Translations under genes and position numbers: made by a program
NCBI RefSeq assembly: GCF_015207425.1
Contig: NZ_JADEWZ010000005.1
Coordinates: 1 to 64,000 of the forward strand
Length of the DNA stretch: 64,000 nt
Origin: Lusitaniella coriacea LEGE 07157
GTDB taxonomy: Bacteria; Cyanobacteriota; Cyanobacteriia; Cyanobacteriales; Spirulinaceae
Direction: 5' to 3'
The notes under the pieces: model-generated
Databases searched by the model: none
What the model was told of the DNA's origin: nothing
What the model saw: the letters and a program-made list of their open reading frames with translations, nothing else
Part shown: in pieces, positions 38,757-47,286 of the stretch
Layout of the letters: every line of letters begins with the position of its first letter
Position numbering within the stretch: the stretch's first letter is position 1

Positions 38757-38915
38757 ATGCTCCCTTTTGATTGACTCGAAACCCTGAAGAAATGTATTTT
38801 TCCCAAAAAAAATAAGACGCGCGATCGGCTTTATCAATCGGCTGCATCAATAAAGAATTGCCATCGTAGTTGCAAGTAACAGAAAAACGTCATCATCAAG
38901 AAAAAGGAAAACATA

Positions 38916-39272
38916 ATGAACGATCCCAAACAATCCCTTCATATCGAAGTGCAATGCGACTATGCTTTTGAACAATGGTTATTCACCTATTGCCAGGAGC
39001 AACCCACCTATCCCATTGAAGATCACATTAAAGTCTCTCTCAGCGCATTTCACGCACCTTTCGCGGCAAAAGCAGCCGGAAAATCCCCCGAACGGGTTCG
39101 TGCTTTAGCCGAATACTCAATCAAGCAATTGGAAGCACAATTAAATCTCATTAACGCCCTATTTCTCCAGGGAAAAAAAACGCAGGATTTACCCGACCTT
39201 AAAGAGTTAAGCTTCCTTCCCCTTTTTGATAGAGAAAAAACGATAATAGGAAATATTTCCGCCATGAATTAA
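38916..39272 (+). CDS. Hypothetical protein
   Basis: This 118-residue soluble protein, MNDPKQSLHIEVQCDYAFEQ, ends in helices (RVRALAEYSIKQLEAQLNLI). AAGGA lies about 8 bases upstream of the ATG. I recognise no family. No close operon partner. Confidence 0.6.
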   Translation: MNDPKQSLHIEVQCDYAFEQWLFTYCQEQPTYPIEDHIKVSLSAFHAPFAAKAAGKSPERVRALAEYSIKQLEAQLNLINALFLQGKKTQDLPDLKELSFLPLFDREKTIIGNISAMN

Positions 39273-39432
39273 GTAATGCCACTCAGGTTCATGAATTCTC
39301 AGTCTAAAGAGATATAATGGTCTTTGCATAGCACCAAATGTTGGCGAGATGAGCTATCTTAAATGTACATTTAGTGTTTTTGATTTCAGTTTGAATGCTA
39401 AATCCCTTAACTCGAACATCGAACATCGTGCT

Positions 39433-40332
39433 ATGGCTATGAATATCTCGAAGATTCTCTTGACAACCCTACTTTTTTCTTCAATTCCAAAAGCGTCGCT
39501 GCACGCTCAAACATTTAGTAATACACAGCTTTTGCTTGAAACAGCAATCTGTCAGGGGTGCGATTTCAATGGAGCCAATCTTAGAGGCATTAAACTGGGT
39601 GAGAGAAACGCCAACTTACAGGGAATTAACTTAAGTGCAGCGGATTTATCTCAAGCAGATTTGGAGGATGCGAACTTAGTAGAAGCGGACTTGAGTAATA
39701 GTATTTTAGTTGGAACTAGTTTTAAAAATGCTGATTTGAGCGGTGCAAATTTATCTGGAGCGCATATTAGAGGAGTTAATTTTGAAGGGGCAATCTTAAC
39801 AAATGCAATCTTAAAAAATGCGACCTTATTTTTGATTAGTTTGGAAAACAGTCAGTTAGAGAATGCTGATTTGAGCGGTGCATACTTAAAAAATGCTTAT
39901 CTCGAAGGAGCAAATCTTCAAGGTGCAAGTTTGATAGAAACTAATCTGCGCAACGCATTGTTAATTGGAGTCAATCTCATTGGTGCGAATTTAACTCAAG
40001 CGGATTTGCGCGCGGCGAAGTTCAGAAATGCTAACTTAATTCGTGCTAACTTGAGTGGAGCAAAGATGAGAGCGGTAAGTATGGCGTTTGCCAATTTATC
40101 GGAGAGCAACCTGAGTGGCGCAAATTTAGAACGAGCGGAATTAGCCGATGCCAATTTGGAGAATGCGGATTTGAGCGGAAGTAATTTAGAGGGAGCAAAT
40201 TTGAGTCGAGCAAATCTTCGAGGGGCAAATCTAACGAACGTACAATGGGAAGATGCTTTTTTGTTTGAAACGGATTTGTGTGGGGCAATTTTACCCGATG
40301 GCGATCGCGGAGAATGTCCTGAAACCCCTTAA
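39433..40332 (+). CDS. Exported pentapeptide-repeat protein
   Basis: From ATG 39433 (or 39439) the 299-residue product has a signal peptide (SKILLTTLLFSSIPKASLHA) and about 45 pentapeptide units of A(D/N)LXX type from about residue 55 to 285, forming a right-handed quadrilateral beta helix. The first unit follows a CQGCDFNGANL segment shared by many cyanobacterial members. The upstream frame from 39349 does not look like a signal sequence. Periplasmic or thylakoid-lumen location is predicted; function unknown. The ABC exporter gene starts 12 bases downstream. Confidence 0.85.
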   Translation: MAMNISKILLTTLLFSSIPKASLHAQTFSNTQLLLETAICQGCDFNGANLRGIKLGERNANLQGINLSAADLSQADLEDANLVEADLSNSILVGTSFKNADLSGANLSGAHIRGVNFEGAILTNAILKNATLFLISLENSQLENADLSGAYLKNAYLEGANLQGASLIETNLRNALLIGVNLIGANLTQADLRAAKFRNANLIRANLSGAKMRAVSMAFANLSESNLSGANLERAELADANLENADLSGSNLEGANLSRANLRGANLTNVQWEDAFLFETDLCGAILPDGDRGECPETP

Positions 40333-40344
40333 ACGTTAGAATAC

Positions 40345-42093
40345 ATGGCGAATTCCAGACTAAAAAAACTTCTCACTTACCTGCGTCCCCATTGGAAAAA
40401 AGTTCTGTTGGGGATTGGCGCTCTTTTTATTGTTAATGTTTTTAGCGTTTATATCCGCACGCAAGTTGGGGAAAGCATTGATACCCTGCGCAGTGCTTTG
40501 AGTATTGGAAAGATCGGGAGAGATGTCCTCTCTATTGTTCTCCTGGCATCCCTCATGTGGTTTATTCGCATGACATCGCGGGTTTTGATGTTTGGGGTGG
40601 GACGACAAGTGGAATTCGATCTCAAACAATCGCTGTTTGGGCATTTGCTGACGCTGCAACCCTCCTATTTTTTCACTCAGTCCACAGGAGATTTAATTAA
40701 CCGCGCCACCAGCGACGTGGATAATATTCGGCGACTCCTGGGATTTGCCGTATTGAGTTTGGCGAACACGGTTTTTGCTTATAGCCTTACAGTCCCTGCG
40801 ATGCTGGCGATTCACGTTCGTTTGAGTTTGTTAGCTTTAGCGGTTTATCCCTTCATGTTGCTGGCGGTGCAGTTATTTAGCAATCGCTTGCGCAACGAGC
40901 AACGAAACGTGCAGGAAAATTTATCGGATTTGAGTCAGTTGATTCAAGAAGATATTAGCGGAATCGCACTGATTAAAATTTACGCTCAGGAGGAGAACGA
41001 ACAACGAGGATTCCAGCATAAAAATAAACAACTTTTGAATGCGAATTTGAAACTCGCTCGCACTCGAAATTTGCTGTTTCCGATTATCGAAGGTCTAGTT
41101 TTCGTCTCGTTACTCATTTTATTAGCCCTGGGTTCGAGTTTGATTAGTCGAGGGGTGATTACAATTGGAAATTTCGTCACTTTGATTCTTTACGTCGAAA
41201 GTTTGGTCTTTCCTACAGCGTTACTGGGTTTTACAATTACCGCCTATCAACGCGGCGAAGTGAGTATCGATCGCGTGGAATCCATTCTCACCGTCGAACC
41301 GGAGATCCAGAACGCTCCCGACGCGATCGCGCTTCCCCTAGAAACCGCGCGCGGCAATCTTCGCGCCACCAACCTCACCTATACTTATCCCGGTGCCACA
41401 ACCCCCGCCTTAGATCGGGTCAACTTTACCATTGAAGCCGGAGAAACCGTGGCGATTGTGGGTCCCATTGGTTCGGGAAAATCCACCCTTGCCAACATTT
41501 TGCCCCACCTCCTGCAAATCGAGCCAGAACAGGTGTGGATTGACGATTATGACCTCACCCAAGTCCGTTTGGGGGATTTGCGTCGCGCGATCGCCTACGT
41601 CCCCCAAGACAGCTTTCTCTTCAGCGATACCGTCAGAGACAATATCCGCTACAGCAATCCCAGCAGCACCCAATCCGAGGTAGAACTCTCCGCCAAACAA
41701 GCTCAAATTCACGAAGAAATTCTCAACTTCCCCCAACAATACGATACCCTCGTTGGCGAACGAGGCATTACTCTATCTGGCGGACAGCGACAGCGCACTT
41801 CCCTCGCGAGAGCATTACTCGCAGATGCACCCATCCTCATCCTCGATGATGCCCTCTCCAGCGTCGATAACCGTACCGCAACAGAAATTTTAAACAATTT
41901 ATCCGGCGGCGTACAAAACAAAACCGTTCTCTTTATCACCCACCAACTTTCTGCGGCGGCGACCGCAAATCGGATTTTAGTCATGGATGCGGGAAAAATC
42001 GTGCAAACCGGAACCCACGAGCAATTACTCGGAAATCCCGGTTTATATCAATTTCTTTGGCAACAGCACCAACTCGAAGAAGTGTTGACTTAA
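40345..42093 (+). CDS. ABC exporter, fused permease and ATPase (ABCB/MdlB-like)
   Basis: This 582-residue half-transporter has six predicted membrane helices (about 20-290) and a C-terminal ATPase with Walker A GPIGSGKST, signature LSGGQRQRTSLA and Walker B ILILDDALSSVD. It needs to dimerise. The substrate is not predictable; relatives include lipid and multidrug exporters. Walker B ends in Asp where active sites usually have Glu (ILILDD), a feature of the degenerate site of heterodimeric exporters, so a partner subunit elsewhere is likely. It overlaps the next, convergent gene by 4 bases. Confidence 0.9.
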   Translation: MANSRLKKLLTYLRPHWKKVLLGIGALFIVNVFSVYIRTQVGESIDTLRSALSIGKIGRDVLSIVLLASLMWFIRMTSRVLMFGVGRQVEFDLKQSLFGHLLTLQPSYFFTQSTGDLINRATSDVDNIRRLLGFAVLSLANTVFAYSLTVPAMLAIHVRLSLLALAVYPFMLLAVQLFSNRLRNEQRNVQENLSDLSQLIQEDISGIALIKIYAQEENEQRGFQHKNKQLLNANLKLARTRNLLFPIIEGLVFVSLLILLALGSSLISRGVITIGNFVTLILYVESLVFPTALLGFTITAYQRGEVSIDRVESILTVEPEIQNAPDAIALPLETARGNLRATNLTYTYPGATTPALDRVNFTIEAGETVAIVGPIGSGKSTLANILPHLLQIEPEQVWIDDYDLTQVRLGDLRRAIAYVPQDSFLFSDTVRDNIRYSNPSSTQSEVELSAKQAQIHEEILNFPQQYDTLVGERGITLSGGQRQRTSLARALLADAPILILDDALSSVDNRTATEILNNLSGGVQNKTVLFITHQLSAAATANRILVMDAGKIVQTGTHEQLLGNPGLYQFLWQQHQLEEVLT

Positions 42094-42443
42094 TCTTGTT
42101 CTGGGGACTTCTCCTTTTCTGTCAACAAACTCTCCAGCCGCGTTTTCGACCAATGTTCGGTTGGGTATGCAACTGCCGCAATACAGTCCAACCGAATTAA
42201 CCAGGTGGTGCGTTGGTAGGACTCATCCTTAAGTTCGCCGTTAGTCGCAACAGACAGTGCGAGCAGTTCGACAAATTCCTCATCTAGGTGAACGGGAGTT
42301 CCTGCAAAACTGTCATTATTCGTTTCCAGCCAAATTTTATTCCCTTCCTGTAGCGCATCCTCTAATCGCTGATAGAGCAGATTGGTGGGTTGACTGACAG
42401 TATTCTTTCCCAGTCTTTCAAAGAGTTTAGACAATTGTTTCAT
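42090..42443 (-). CDS. Conserved hypothetical protein
   Basis: The 117-residue protein has a small mixed domain (GNKIWLETNNDSFAGTPVHL ... RTTWLIRLDCIAAVAYP) that resembles an Sm-like/beta-barrel fold seen in cyanobacterial hypotheticals. AAGGA lies about 11 bases upstream. It converges with the ABC exporter gene. Confidence 0.65.
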   Translation of the reverse strand: MKQLSKLFERLGKNTVSQPTNLLYQRLEDALQEGNKIWLETNNDSFAGTPVHLDEEFVELLALSVATNGELKDESYQRTTWLIRLDCIAAVAYPTEHWSKTRLESLLTEKEKSPEQD

Positions 42444-42691
42444 CGTGTCATCATCCTTTCAGAAATGGTATGGGTAGAGTTGATGCTTACCCCTTCATTA
42501 ATAATGTACCCACAGAGCATTCTATTATTGATAAACCCAGTTAGAAATTTTTTTCTTGTGTGACAAATTAACGCTAGAACTACTTTTTAACCTATGTATA
42601 GAGGAAAGGAAAAATCCCCCTTCCAAACCTGGGAGAGGGACTGAGAGAGAGATCCAAACGGCAATGCTGAAACAAGATAGGGACGAAGGAA

Positions 42692-42946
42692 TTACGAGGA
42701 AATGTAAGAGAAATCACGAGCAGGCATAACCAACATGGCAATTCCTTGTCTAGCGATAATATCGACTTTTGTTCCTGGAACCATTGATTGACGATCGCTG
42801 CCTTCGGGTTCGTAAATTCGAGCAGGCCAACTTGTTCCTACACATTTTACTCGTCCGGGACGATCTTGCGCGATCGCTTCTTCAACAGTTCCATTAAGCG
42901 GTTCTGGAAATTTATTGATTTGAGAAGGTCGATAGAAAACACCCAT
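42692..42946 (-). CDS. NfeD-like soluble OB-fold protein
   Basis: The 84-residue protein contains an OB-fold segment (GRVKCVGTSWPARIYEPEG ... VPGTKVDIIARQGIAMLVMP) like the C-terminal domain of NfeD proteins but without membrane helices. Such stand-alone domains occur in cyanobacteria. AGGAGG lies 5-6 bases before the ATG, a strong start. A short CTCTCCC-type repeat remnant lies at about 42601-42650 downstream. Confidence 0.72.
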   Translation of the reverse strand: MGVFYRPSQINKFPEPLNGTVEEAIAQDRPGRVKCVGTSWPARIYEPEGSDRQSMVPGTKVDIIARQGIAMLVMPARDFSYISS

Positions 42947-43127
42947 TGTGTCCTCCTGTACAGAATATTTGAGCGTGTTGCTTTCGGTTTTTTTGTAAGA
43001 GAATGGATGCTTTAAGTGTAGAATTAGAATCTGGGCAGTGCATCAACAATTTCTACCAATATTGCTGTTGAATGTGGCAACAATTTTTGCATATACCTAC
43101 CATTTTAGTTGCAGTAAACTTCACTAC

Positions 43128-43157
43128 AAAAAAAAGACTCTTTGAATCGGAGTCTTT
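43128..43157 (-). terminator. Rho-independent terminator of the double-glycine peptide gene
   Basis: An 8-bp stem, AAAGACTC/GAGTCTTT at 43133-43157, is followed on the minus strand by a T run (complement of the A run from 43128). It lies 50 bases past the small gene at 43207-43392, which it ends. Confidence 0.9.
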
Positions 43158-43206
43158 GCTTAACGGCAACTAAATACAGAAAAAAGTTTGCGGTTTTTAT
43201 TTAAAT

Positions 43207-43392
43207 TTAAAGTTGTGGAGATAACTCGCAAGATAATGGACATCTGAGTGATGTTGTAGAGCCTGTGGGGTTTCGATGAGGTTTTTGTCTTCTAGAGGGT
43301 TTGTAGTCTTTGGACAAAGCGCCACCTTGAATCGTTGCAGATTCATTGGCTGACAAATTTCTGAAAAATACTGGTTTGTGAGGATTGTTCAT
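43207..43392 (-). CDS. Small peptide with a double-glycine leader (RiPP/bacteriocin-like precursor candidate)
   Basis: This 61-residue product starts MNNPHKPVFFRNLSANESAT and has IQGG at residues 21-24, the shape of a leader peptide cleaved by C39-type transporters. The core, after GG, is basic and has two cysteines (RCPLSC). AGGAG lies six bases upstream and a perfect terminator 50 bases downstream, so the gene is a real single transcription unit. No modifying enzyme or exporter with a C39 domain is in the window. It could instead be an unrelated short protein. Confidence 0.6.
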   Translation of the reverse strand: MNNPHKPVFFRNLSANESATIQGGALSKDYKPSRRQKPHRNPTGSTTSLRCPLSCELSPQL

Positions 43393-43520
43393 GCTCTACT
43401 CCTAAATGTGCATTGGCTTTCAAAAATTAACCCTGATATCGTTCTTTTTAGCTATTCAGTCGGATCTAGATGCTATGCAATCCACTTATCTTAGGTTGAC
43501 TAACTTTATCCGGAAAATTA

Positions 43521-44705
43521 CTAAAAGAAATCCATCAAGAATGGTTCTGAACCTACGAAAATGGATGTGGCTGCCGCGATCGCATGGTCGTTCCTCTCAA
43601 TCAAACCCATCCTTTGCAATTGACTGGGGTCAACCAATCCCGAATACAGTAGTGCGAGTCCCCCAGAATCCAATTGTAAATCCCCGCGTCCCCCGCGCCG
43701 AACCTCTCCTTTCCCCCCGGAAATGCTTAAAATAAAATTCCCGTTGTTGCCGTCCAGTAAATCATCGCGTACCGATAGGTGCAATTCATTTTCCACTCCC
43801 ATCGGATATCCCCGTTGCGCCAAAGCCAAGTCAACGCGAATCAAGCGCAACATCCACCATTGCAACTGTCGAATCTTGGCAGTTTGTTCCGGAAGCAAAA
43901 ACGCGAGAGGGTCTTGAATCGAACCAAACCACCGTACCGTGTCGATTTGGGAACGATGGTCGGCGAGAAAGGTTAGAAGGGAGCGCAATACACTGGGAGT
44001 CGTCGCAACCCAATCGCGCAGGGAAAGATATGATGTACCCTGTTTGCTTTCTTGGGTGTAGATGAGATAGCCTTCAGACCCGATAGTGTAGGCGTAGACC
44101 GTATTGCTATCGGATTGAACGATATTTTGCCAAATCCCCGGATGGCGGTCGAGATTGCCGTTATTGCGACAGGCTTGTTGGCGATATAAGTCGCGCAGTA
44201 TTTCGGATGCAGGATCGACAGGCTGCACGGATAGGGTGCGTGCCGCGAAGCCAACCCCTGCGGGATCGCGCCCCAAAAGACTTGCTAGGGGAACTTCCCA
44301 TTGACAATAGGTTCCAGCCCGTTCGTAACCCACTTTGCGATAGAGACGCTGGACGGCAGGGTAGAGAGCAGAGAGGGGAATTTCGCGATCGTACAATTCT
44401 TGCAGCGTGCGGGTCATCAATTCCAGTGCCACTCCGGTTCCTCGGTTTTCCGGGGAGATTCCCACCGCAGCCACTCCCGCCATCGGGACTGCGTTTCCAC
44501 ACCACCACTGACCCATATTATAAATTGCCAAACCGCCCAGAATTGAACCACCACGGCGTAAAACGCGGAAATTTTCAACCCCCACGCGATCGCGGTAATC
44601 CGACCAATAATCGGGAGAAGCATGAAACGCTTGCGCTAAAATCTCCCCCAAGCGCCGATCGTCTTCCGGGTCGTTAATGGAATTAAATTCAATTTGAGAA
44701 TCCAT
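43521..44705 (-). CDS. GNAT acetyltransferase, Eis-like
   Basis: The 394-residue protein has an N-terminal GNAT domain with acetyl-CoA loop VGISPENRGTGVALEL (about residues 81-96), a second GNAT-like domain and a C-terminal sterol-carrier-like domain ending SEPFLMDFF, with a terminal carboxylate as in Eis. Eis-family enzymes acetylate amines, including aminoglycosides and protein lysines; the native substrate here is unknown. Length fits the family. Confidence 0.85.
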   Translation of the reverse strand: MDSQIEFNSINDPEDDRRLGEILAQAFHASPDYWSDYRDRVGVENFRVLRRGGSILGGLAIYNMGQWWCGNAVPMAGVAAVGISPENRGTGVALELMTRTLQELYDREIPLSALYPAVQRLYRKVGYERAGTYCQWEVPLASLLGRDPAGVGFAARTLSVQPVDPASEILRDLYRQQACRNNGNLDRHPGIWQNIVQSDSNTVYAYTIGSEGYLIYTQESKQGTSYLSLRDWVATTPSVLRSLLTFLADHRSQIDTVRWFGSIQDPLAFLLPEQTAKIRQLQWWMLRLIRVDLALAQRGYPMGVENELHLSVRDDLLDGNNGNFILSISGGKGEVRRGGRGDLQLDSGGLALLYSGLVDPSQLQRMGLIERNDHAIAAATSIFVGSEPFLMDFF

Positions 44706-44767
44706 ACTATCGATTTCTATCAGAGTCTCTACAAAATCAAAATATTCCCCAGTTTTCCCCCTTTCAA

Positions 44768-45082
44768 CTACATTGAAGGTTGTGCCAACAGGGGATCGAG
44801 TTCTCCCTGACCATCAAGAGAATAGAGATCGTCGCATCCCCCAACATGGCGGTCGTTAATAAATATCTGCGGTACGCTGCGCCGACCTCCTGCGCGTTGA
44901 GACATCTGGTTTCTTGCCTTTTGATTGCCATCGATTTTATATTCGGTATATTGCACGCCTTTCCACCACAACAGCAGTTTTGCACGAATGCAATAGGGGC
45001 AAGTTTGCCAAGTATAAATCTCTACGTCGGCTTTGACGCGCTCTGGATGTCGTTGCAGAATTGGGTTGAGAAAATCTAACAT
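44768..45082 (-). CDS. grxC: Glutaredoxin 3
   Basis: This 104-residue thioredoxin-fold oxidoreductase has the dithiol motif C28-P-Y-C31, cis-proline segment SVPQIF and GGCDDLYSLD near the C-terminus, all glutathione-site hallmarks. It reduces disulfides and protein-glutathione adducts in the cytoplasm. About 16 extra N-terminal residues precede the fold. It stands alone, upstream of and in line with the Eis-like gene. Confidence 0.93.
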   Translation of the reverse strand: MLDFLNPILQRHPERVKADVEIYTWQTCPYCIRAKLLLWWKGVQYTEYKIDGNQKARNQMSQRAGGRRSVPQIFINDRHVGGCDDLYSLDGQGELDPLLAQPSM

Positions 45083-45152
45083 GATGACGAATAACTTGTG
45101 TACTAAAGTTTTTGGTAAATACCGGATGAATGCAATTCACTCCCACCCAAAA

Positions 45153-45262
45153 TGGCTATAGCGTTTCCTTCTCTGGTAGGGGAAAAAATTTGCAGGTTGA
45201 GGGAACAGTAGAAAGAAAAACGAGGGTTGGATTTCGCGCTTTATTGGGGAATGCTATAGCTA
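45153..45262. mobile_element. MITE-like element with GGCTATAGC termini
   Basis: Ends at 45153-45168 (TGGCTATAGCGTTTCC) and 45247-45262 are imperfect inverted repeats (13 of 16), enclosing about 78 non-coding bases. It fills much of the 326-base gap between grxC and the CPBP gene. The gap also has a perfect 8-bp palindrome (AGATGACT-TT-AGTCATCT, 45315-45332) of unknown role. Confidence 0.6.
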
Positions 45263-45408
45263 GTCTAATCAATTTGTAAGCTTCTAGGCGAGGCGATCGC
45301 GCCAATGCTGAAAGAAGATGACTTTAGTCATCTAATCCATGACTTTGGTTTCTAGGAAAGGGGGAAGGGATTTCGCTAGGTTGAGAGTAGTACTCTGTCG
45401 AGGTAGAG

Positions 45409-46167
45409 ATGACATCTGCTAAAGCCTTCGATCTCAAGCTATTTTCTATTTTATGGGTTGGGGGAATGCTGGGCATTCTGTCGCTATTGGGGGTTAATTT
45501 GCCGCTTCCGGAAGGAACAGACCCCGCGATCTCGAAATGGCTCATTTTACTTCAACCCACCATCCTTCTCTCCGTTTCTATCCTCATTGGAATAGTTCTC
45601 GCTCCTAAAGTTAGTTTGGCTGCTCCTCTCGCCAGCGCAATTATACGCCGAAAACCCATTGCACCTATCTTGCAATCTCAAGGAATAGCAGGACTTTTGG
45701 GGGGAACGATTGGCGGTTTGGCAACCTATGGAATCGTTGCGTTGTGGAAACCCTTTCTCCCGGAAACCTTTGTCACAAAAGGCGAAGAACTCTCCAACAC
45801 AATGCCTGTTCTCACTCGCCTGCTTTACGGCGGAATTACCGAAGAACTCTTGTTGCGGTGGGGGTTTATGACATTGCTGGTTTGGGTTGGGTGGCGCATT
45901 TTCCAACGGAGAAAAGGGAAACCTCGAAAACGCTATTTCGCGATCGCGATTTTACTCTCTTCCCTTCTTTTTGGATTGGGACATCTCCCCGTCGCTTTTG
46001 CACTCAGTCCAGAAGTTACAACTTCCCTGATTGCCTATGTTATCGGATTGAATTCTCTGTTCGGCGCGATCGCGGGCTATCTTTACTGGAAGTTCGGTCT
46101 TGAAGCCGCTATATTCGCTCACATGACCGCACACGGGGTTTTAGTCATTCTTCAATGGTTGTTTTAA
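45409..46167 (+). CDS. CPBP-family intramembrane glutamic protease
   Basis: The 252-residue polytopic protein carries the CPBP/Abi signature: E145-E146-x3-R150 (GGITEELLLRWGFM), FGLGHL about residue 187-192, and HMTAH near 235. Members cleave membrane substrates, for example prenylated proteins or anti-sigma factors, or act in bacteriocin immunity. Function here is unassigned. A diverged copy of its last 100 bases lies at 47181-47286. Confidence 0.87.
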   Translation: MTSAKAFDLKLFSILWVGGMLGILSLLGVNLPLPEGTDPAISKWLILLQPTILLSVSILIGIVLAPKVSLAAPLASAIIRRKPIAPILQSQGIAGLLGGTIGGLATYGIVALWKPFLPETFVTKGEELSNTMPVLTRLLYGGITEELLLRWGFMTLLVWVGWRIFQRRKGKPRKRYFAIAILLSSLLFGLGHLPVAFALSPEVTTSLIAYVIGLNSLFGAIAGYLYWKFGLEAAIFAHMTAHGVLVILQWLF

Positions 46168-46205
46168 CCGTCTGCGCGATCGCGTAGTACGGAATTGCTA
46201 ATGAT

Positions 46206-47111
46206 TTATTCGGAAACGCGCTCCGGATCGATTCCCATTTGCTGAAGGCGAGCGCGCAATGCTTTTAACTCGGATTCCGCGCGTTCGGCACGTTGCTTCT
46301 CCTGCTCGGCACGTTGCTTCTCCTGCTCGGCGCGTTGCATCTCCTGCTCGGCACGTTGCATCTCCTGCTCGGCGCGTTGCATCTCCTGCTCGGCGCGTTG
46401 CTTTTCCTGCTCGGCGCGTTGCTTCTCCTGCTCGGCACGTTGCTTCTCCTGTTCTGCCAGTTCTTGAGAGAGTAAAATTAAATTTCCCGCGCGATCGTAA
46501 AAACGCGCCCAAACCGCCTGCTCCTTCGTCAGCATTCCTTCCCAAGTTCCCAACCAAAACCCCAAACTCTCGCACCACAACCATCCCCGCTCGTCCGGTT
46601 CGATGGCTTCGTAGCGGAAATCGTTCCCTAAATGCCAGCCTTGCAATGAGTTCTTATCAAAGGGATCGTAGACAAAGTAATCCCGCGTTCTGAAAGTTTG
46701 CTCGTAAATATCTTTCTTCTTCCCCGTATCCTGACGTGCTGTTGAGGGAGACATCAATTCGACAACAACATCAGGGTAGCGTCCTTCTTCTTCCCACACC
46801 ACCCAACCTTGACGCTCTTTTGTCCCATCTACATTCAACGCCACAAAAAAATCCGGGCCCTTGAAGTCTCGATTTCTCGCCTGTTGGCTGCTGTAATAAA
46901 CGAACATATTACCGCCAGTAAAATAGTCGTCTCGTCCTTGATAGGCTTGGTGAACGGCTTCAATCAGGACGTTCATGGCGATGCGATGGCGATTGCTTTC
47001 CAAGGGTTCTCCGTCGTCAAAAATCAAGTCGGTGGGGGGAAGGGGAGGAGTCCATTCCGCTTCAGCTGGTGTGGTTTGAGGGGATTGTTCGCGGGTGAGT
47101 TCGACAGACAT
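46206..47111 (-). CDS. Uma2-family nuclease-like protein with heptad-repeat tail
   Basis: The 301-residue protein has a Uma2 domain (GPDFFVALNVDG Asp; VVVELMSPSTAR Glu) and a C-terminal coiled coil made of eight exact or near-exact seven-residue repeats (AEQEKQR/AEQEMQR), encoded by a 21-bp tandem repeat at about 46281-46455. The repeat number is likely to vary between strains. It interrupts the interval between the CPBP gene and a decayed copy of that gene's 3' end, so it may have been inserted or duplicated with it. Confidence 0.85.
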   Translation of the reverse strand: MSVELTREQSPQTTPAEAEWTPPLPPTDLIFDDGEPLESNRHRIAMNVLIEAVHQAYQGRDDYFTGGNMFVYYSSQQARNRDFKGPDFFVALNVDGTKERQGWVVWEEEGRYPDVVVELMSPSTARQDTGKKKDIYEQTFRTRDYFVYDPFDKNSLQGWHLGNDFRYEAIEPDERGWLWCESLGFWLGTWEGMLTKEQAVWARFYDRAGNLILLSQELAEQEKQRAEQEKQRAEQEKQRAEQEMQRAEQEMQRAEQEMQRAEQEKQRAEQEKQRAERAESELKALRARLQQMGIDPERVSE

Positions 47112-47180
47112 GATGGGGGTTGCCAGCAGGTTTCTCCGATCAGTGTAGCTCAGTTCAACTTGCTACGTCCCGAAGAAGCA

Positions 47181-47286
47181 GATCGCGGGCTACCCATTAC
47201 TGGACTGGCAATTCGGTCTTGAGGCTGCTATATTCGCTCGCGCGATCGCACACGGAGTTTTAGTCGTTCTTCAATGGTTGTTGTAA
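47181..47286 (+). pseudogene. Decayed copy of the CPBP gene 3' end
   Basis: 106 bases match 46068-46167: GCGGGCTA, TTCGGTCTTGA, GCTATATTCGCTC, CACACGG, GTTTTAGTC and TTCTTCAATGGTTGTT are shared, ending with TAA in both. It has a 6-base in-frame length difference and no start. It is a duplication remnant. It contains a HIP1 octamer where the intact gene has none. Confidence 0.85.

Noticed and set aside
46259-46693. Plus-strand frames with repeated Ala-Arg-His-Val or Leu-rich units
   Set aside because: They are antisense readings of the 21-bp heptad repeats in the Uma2 gene.
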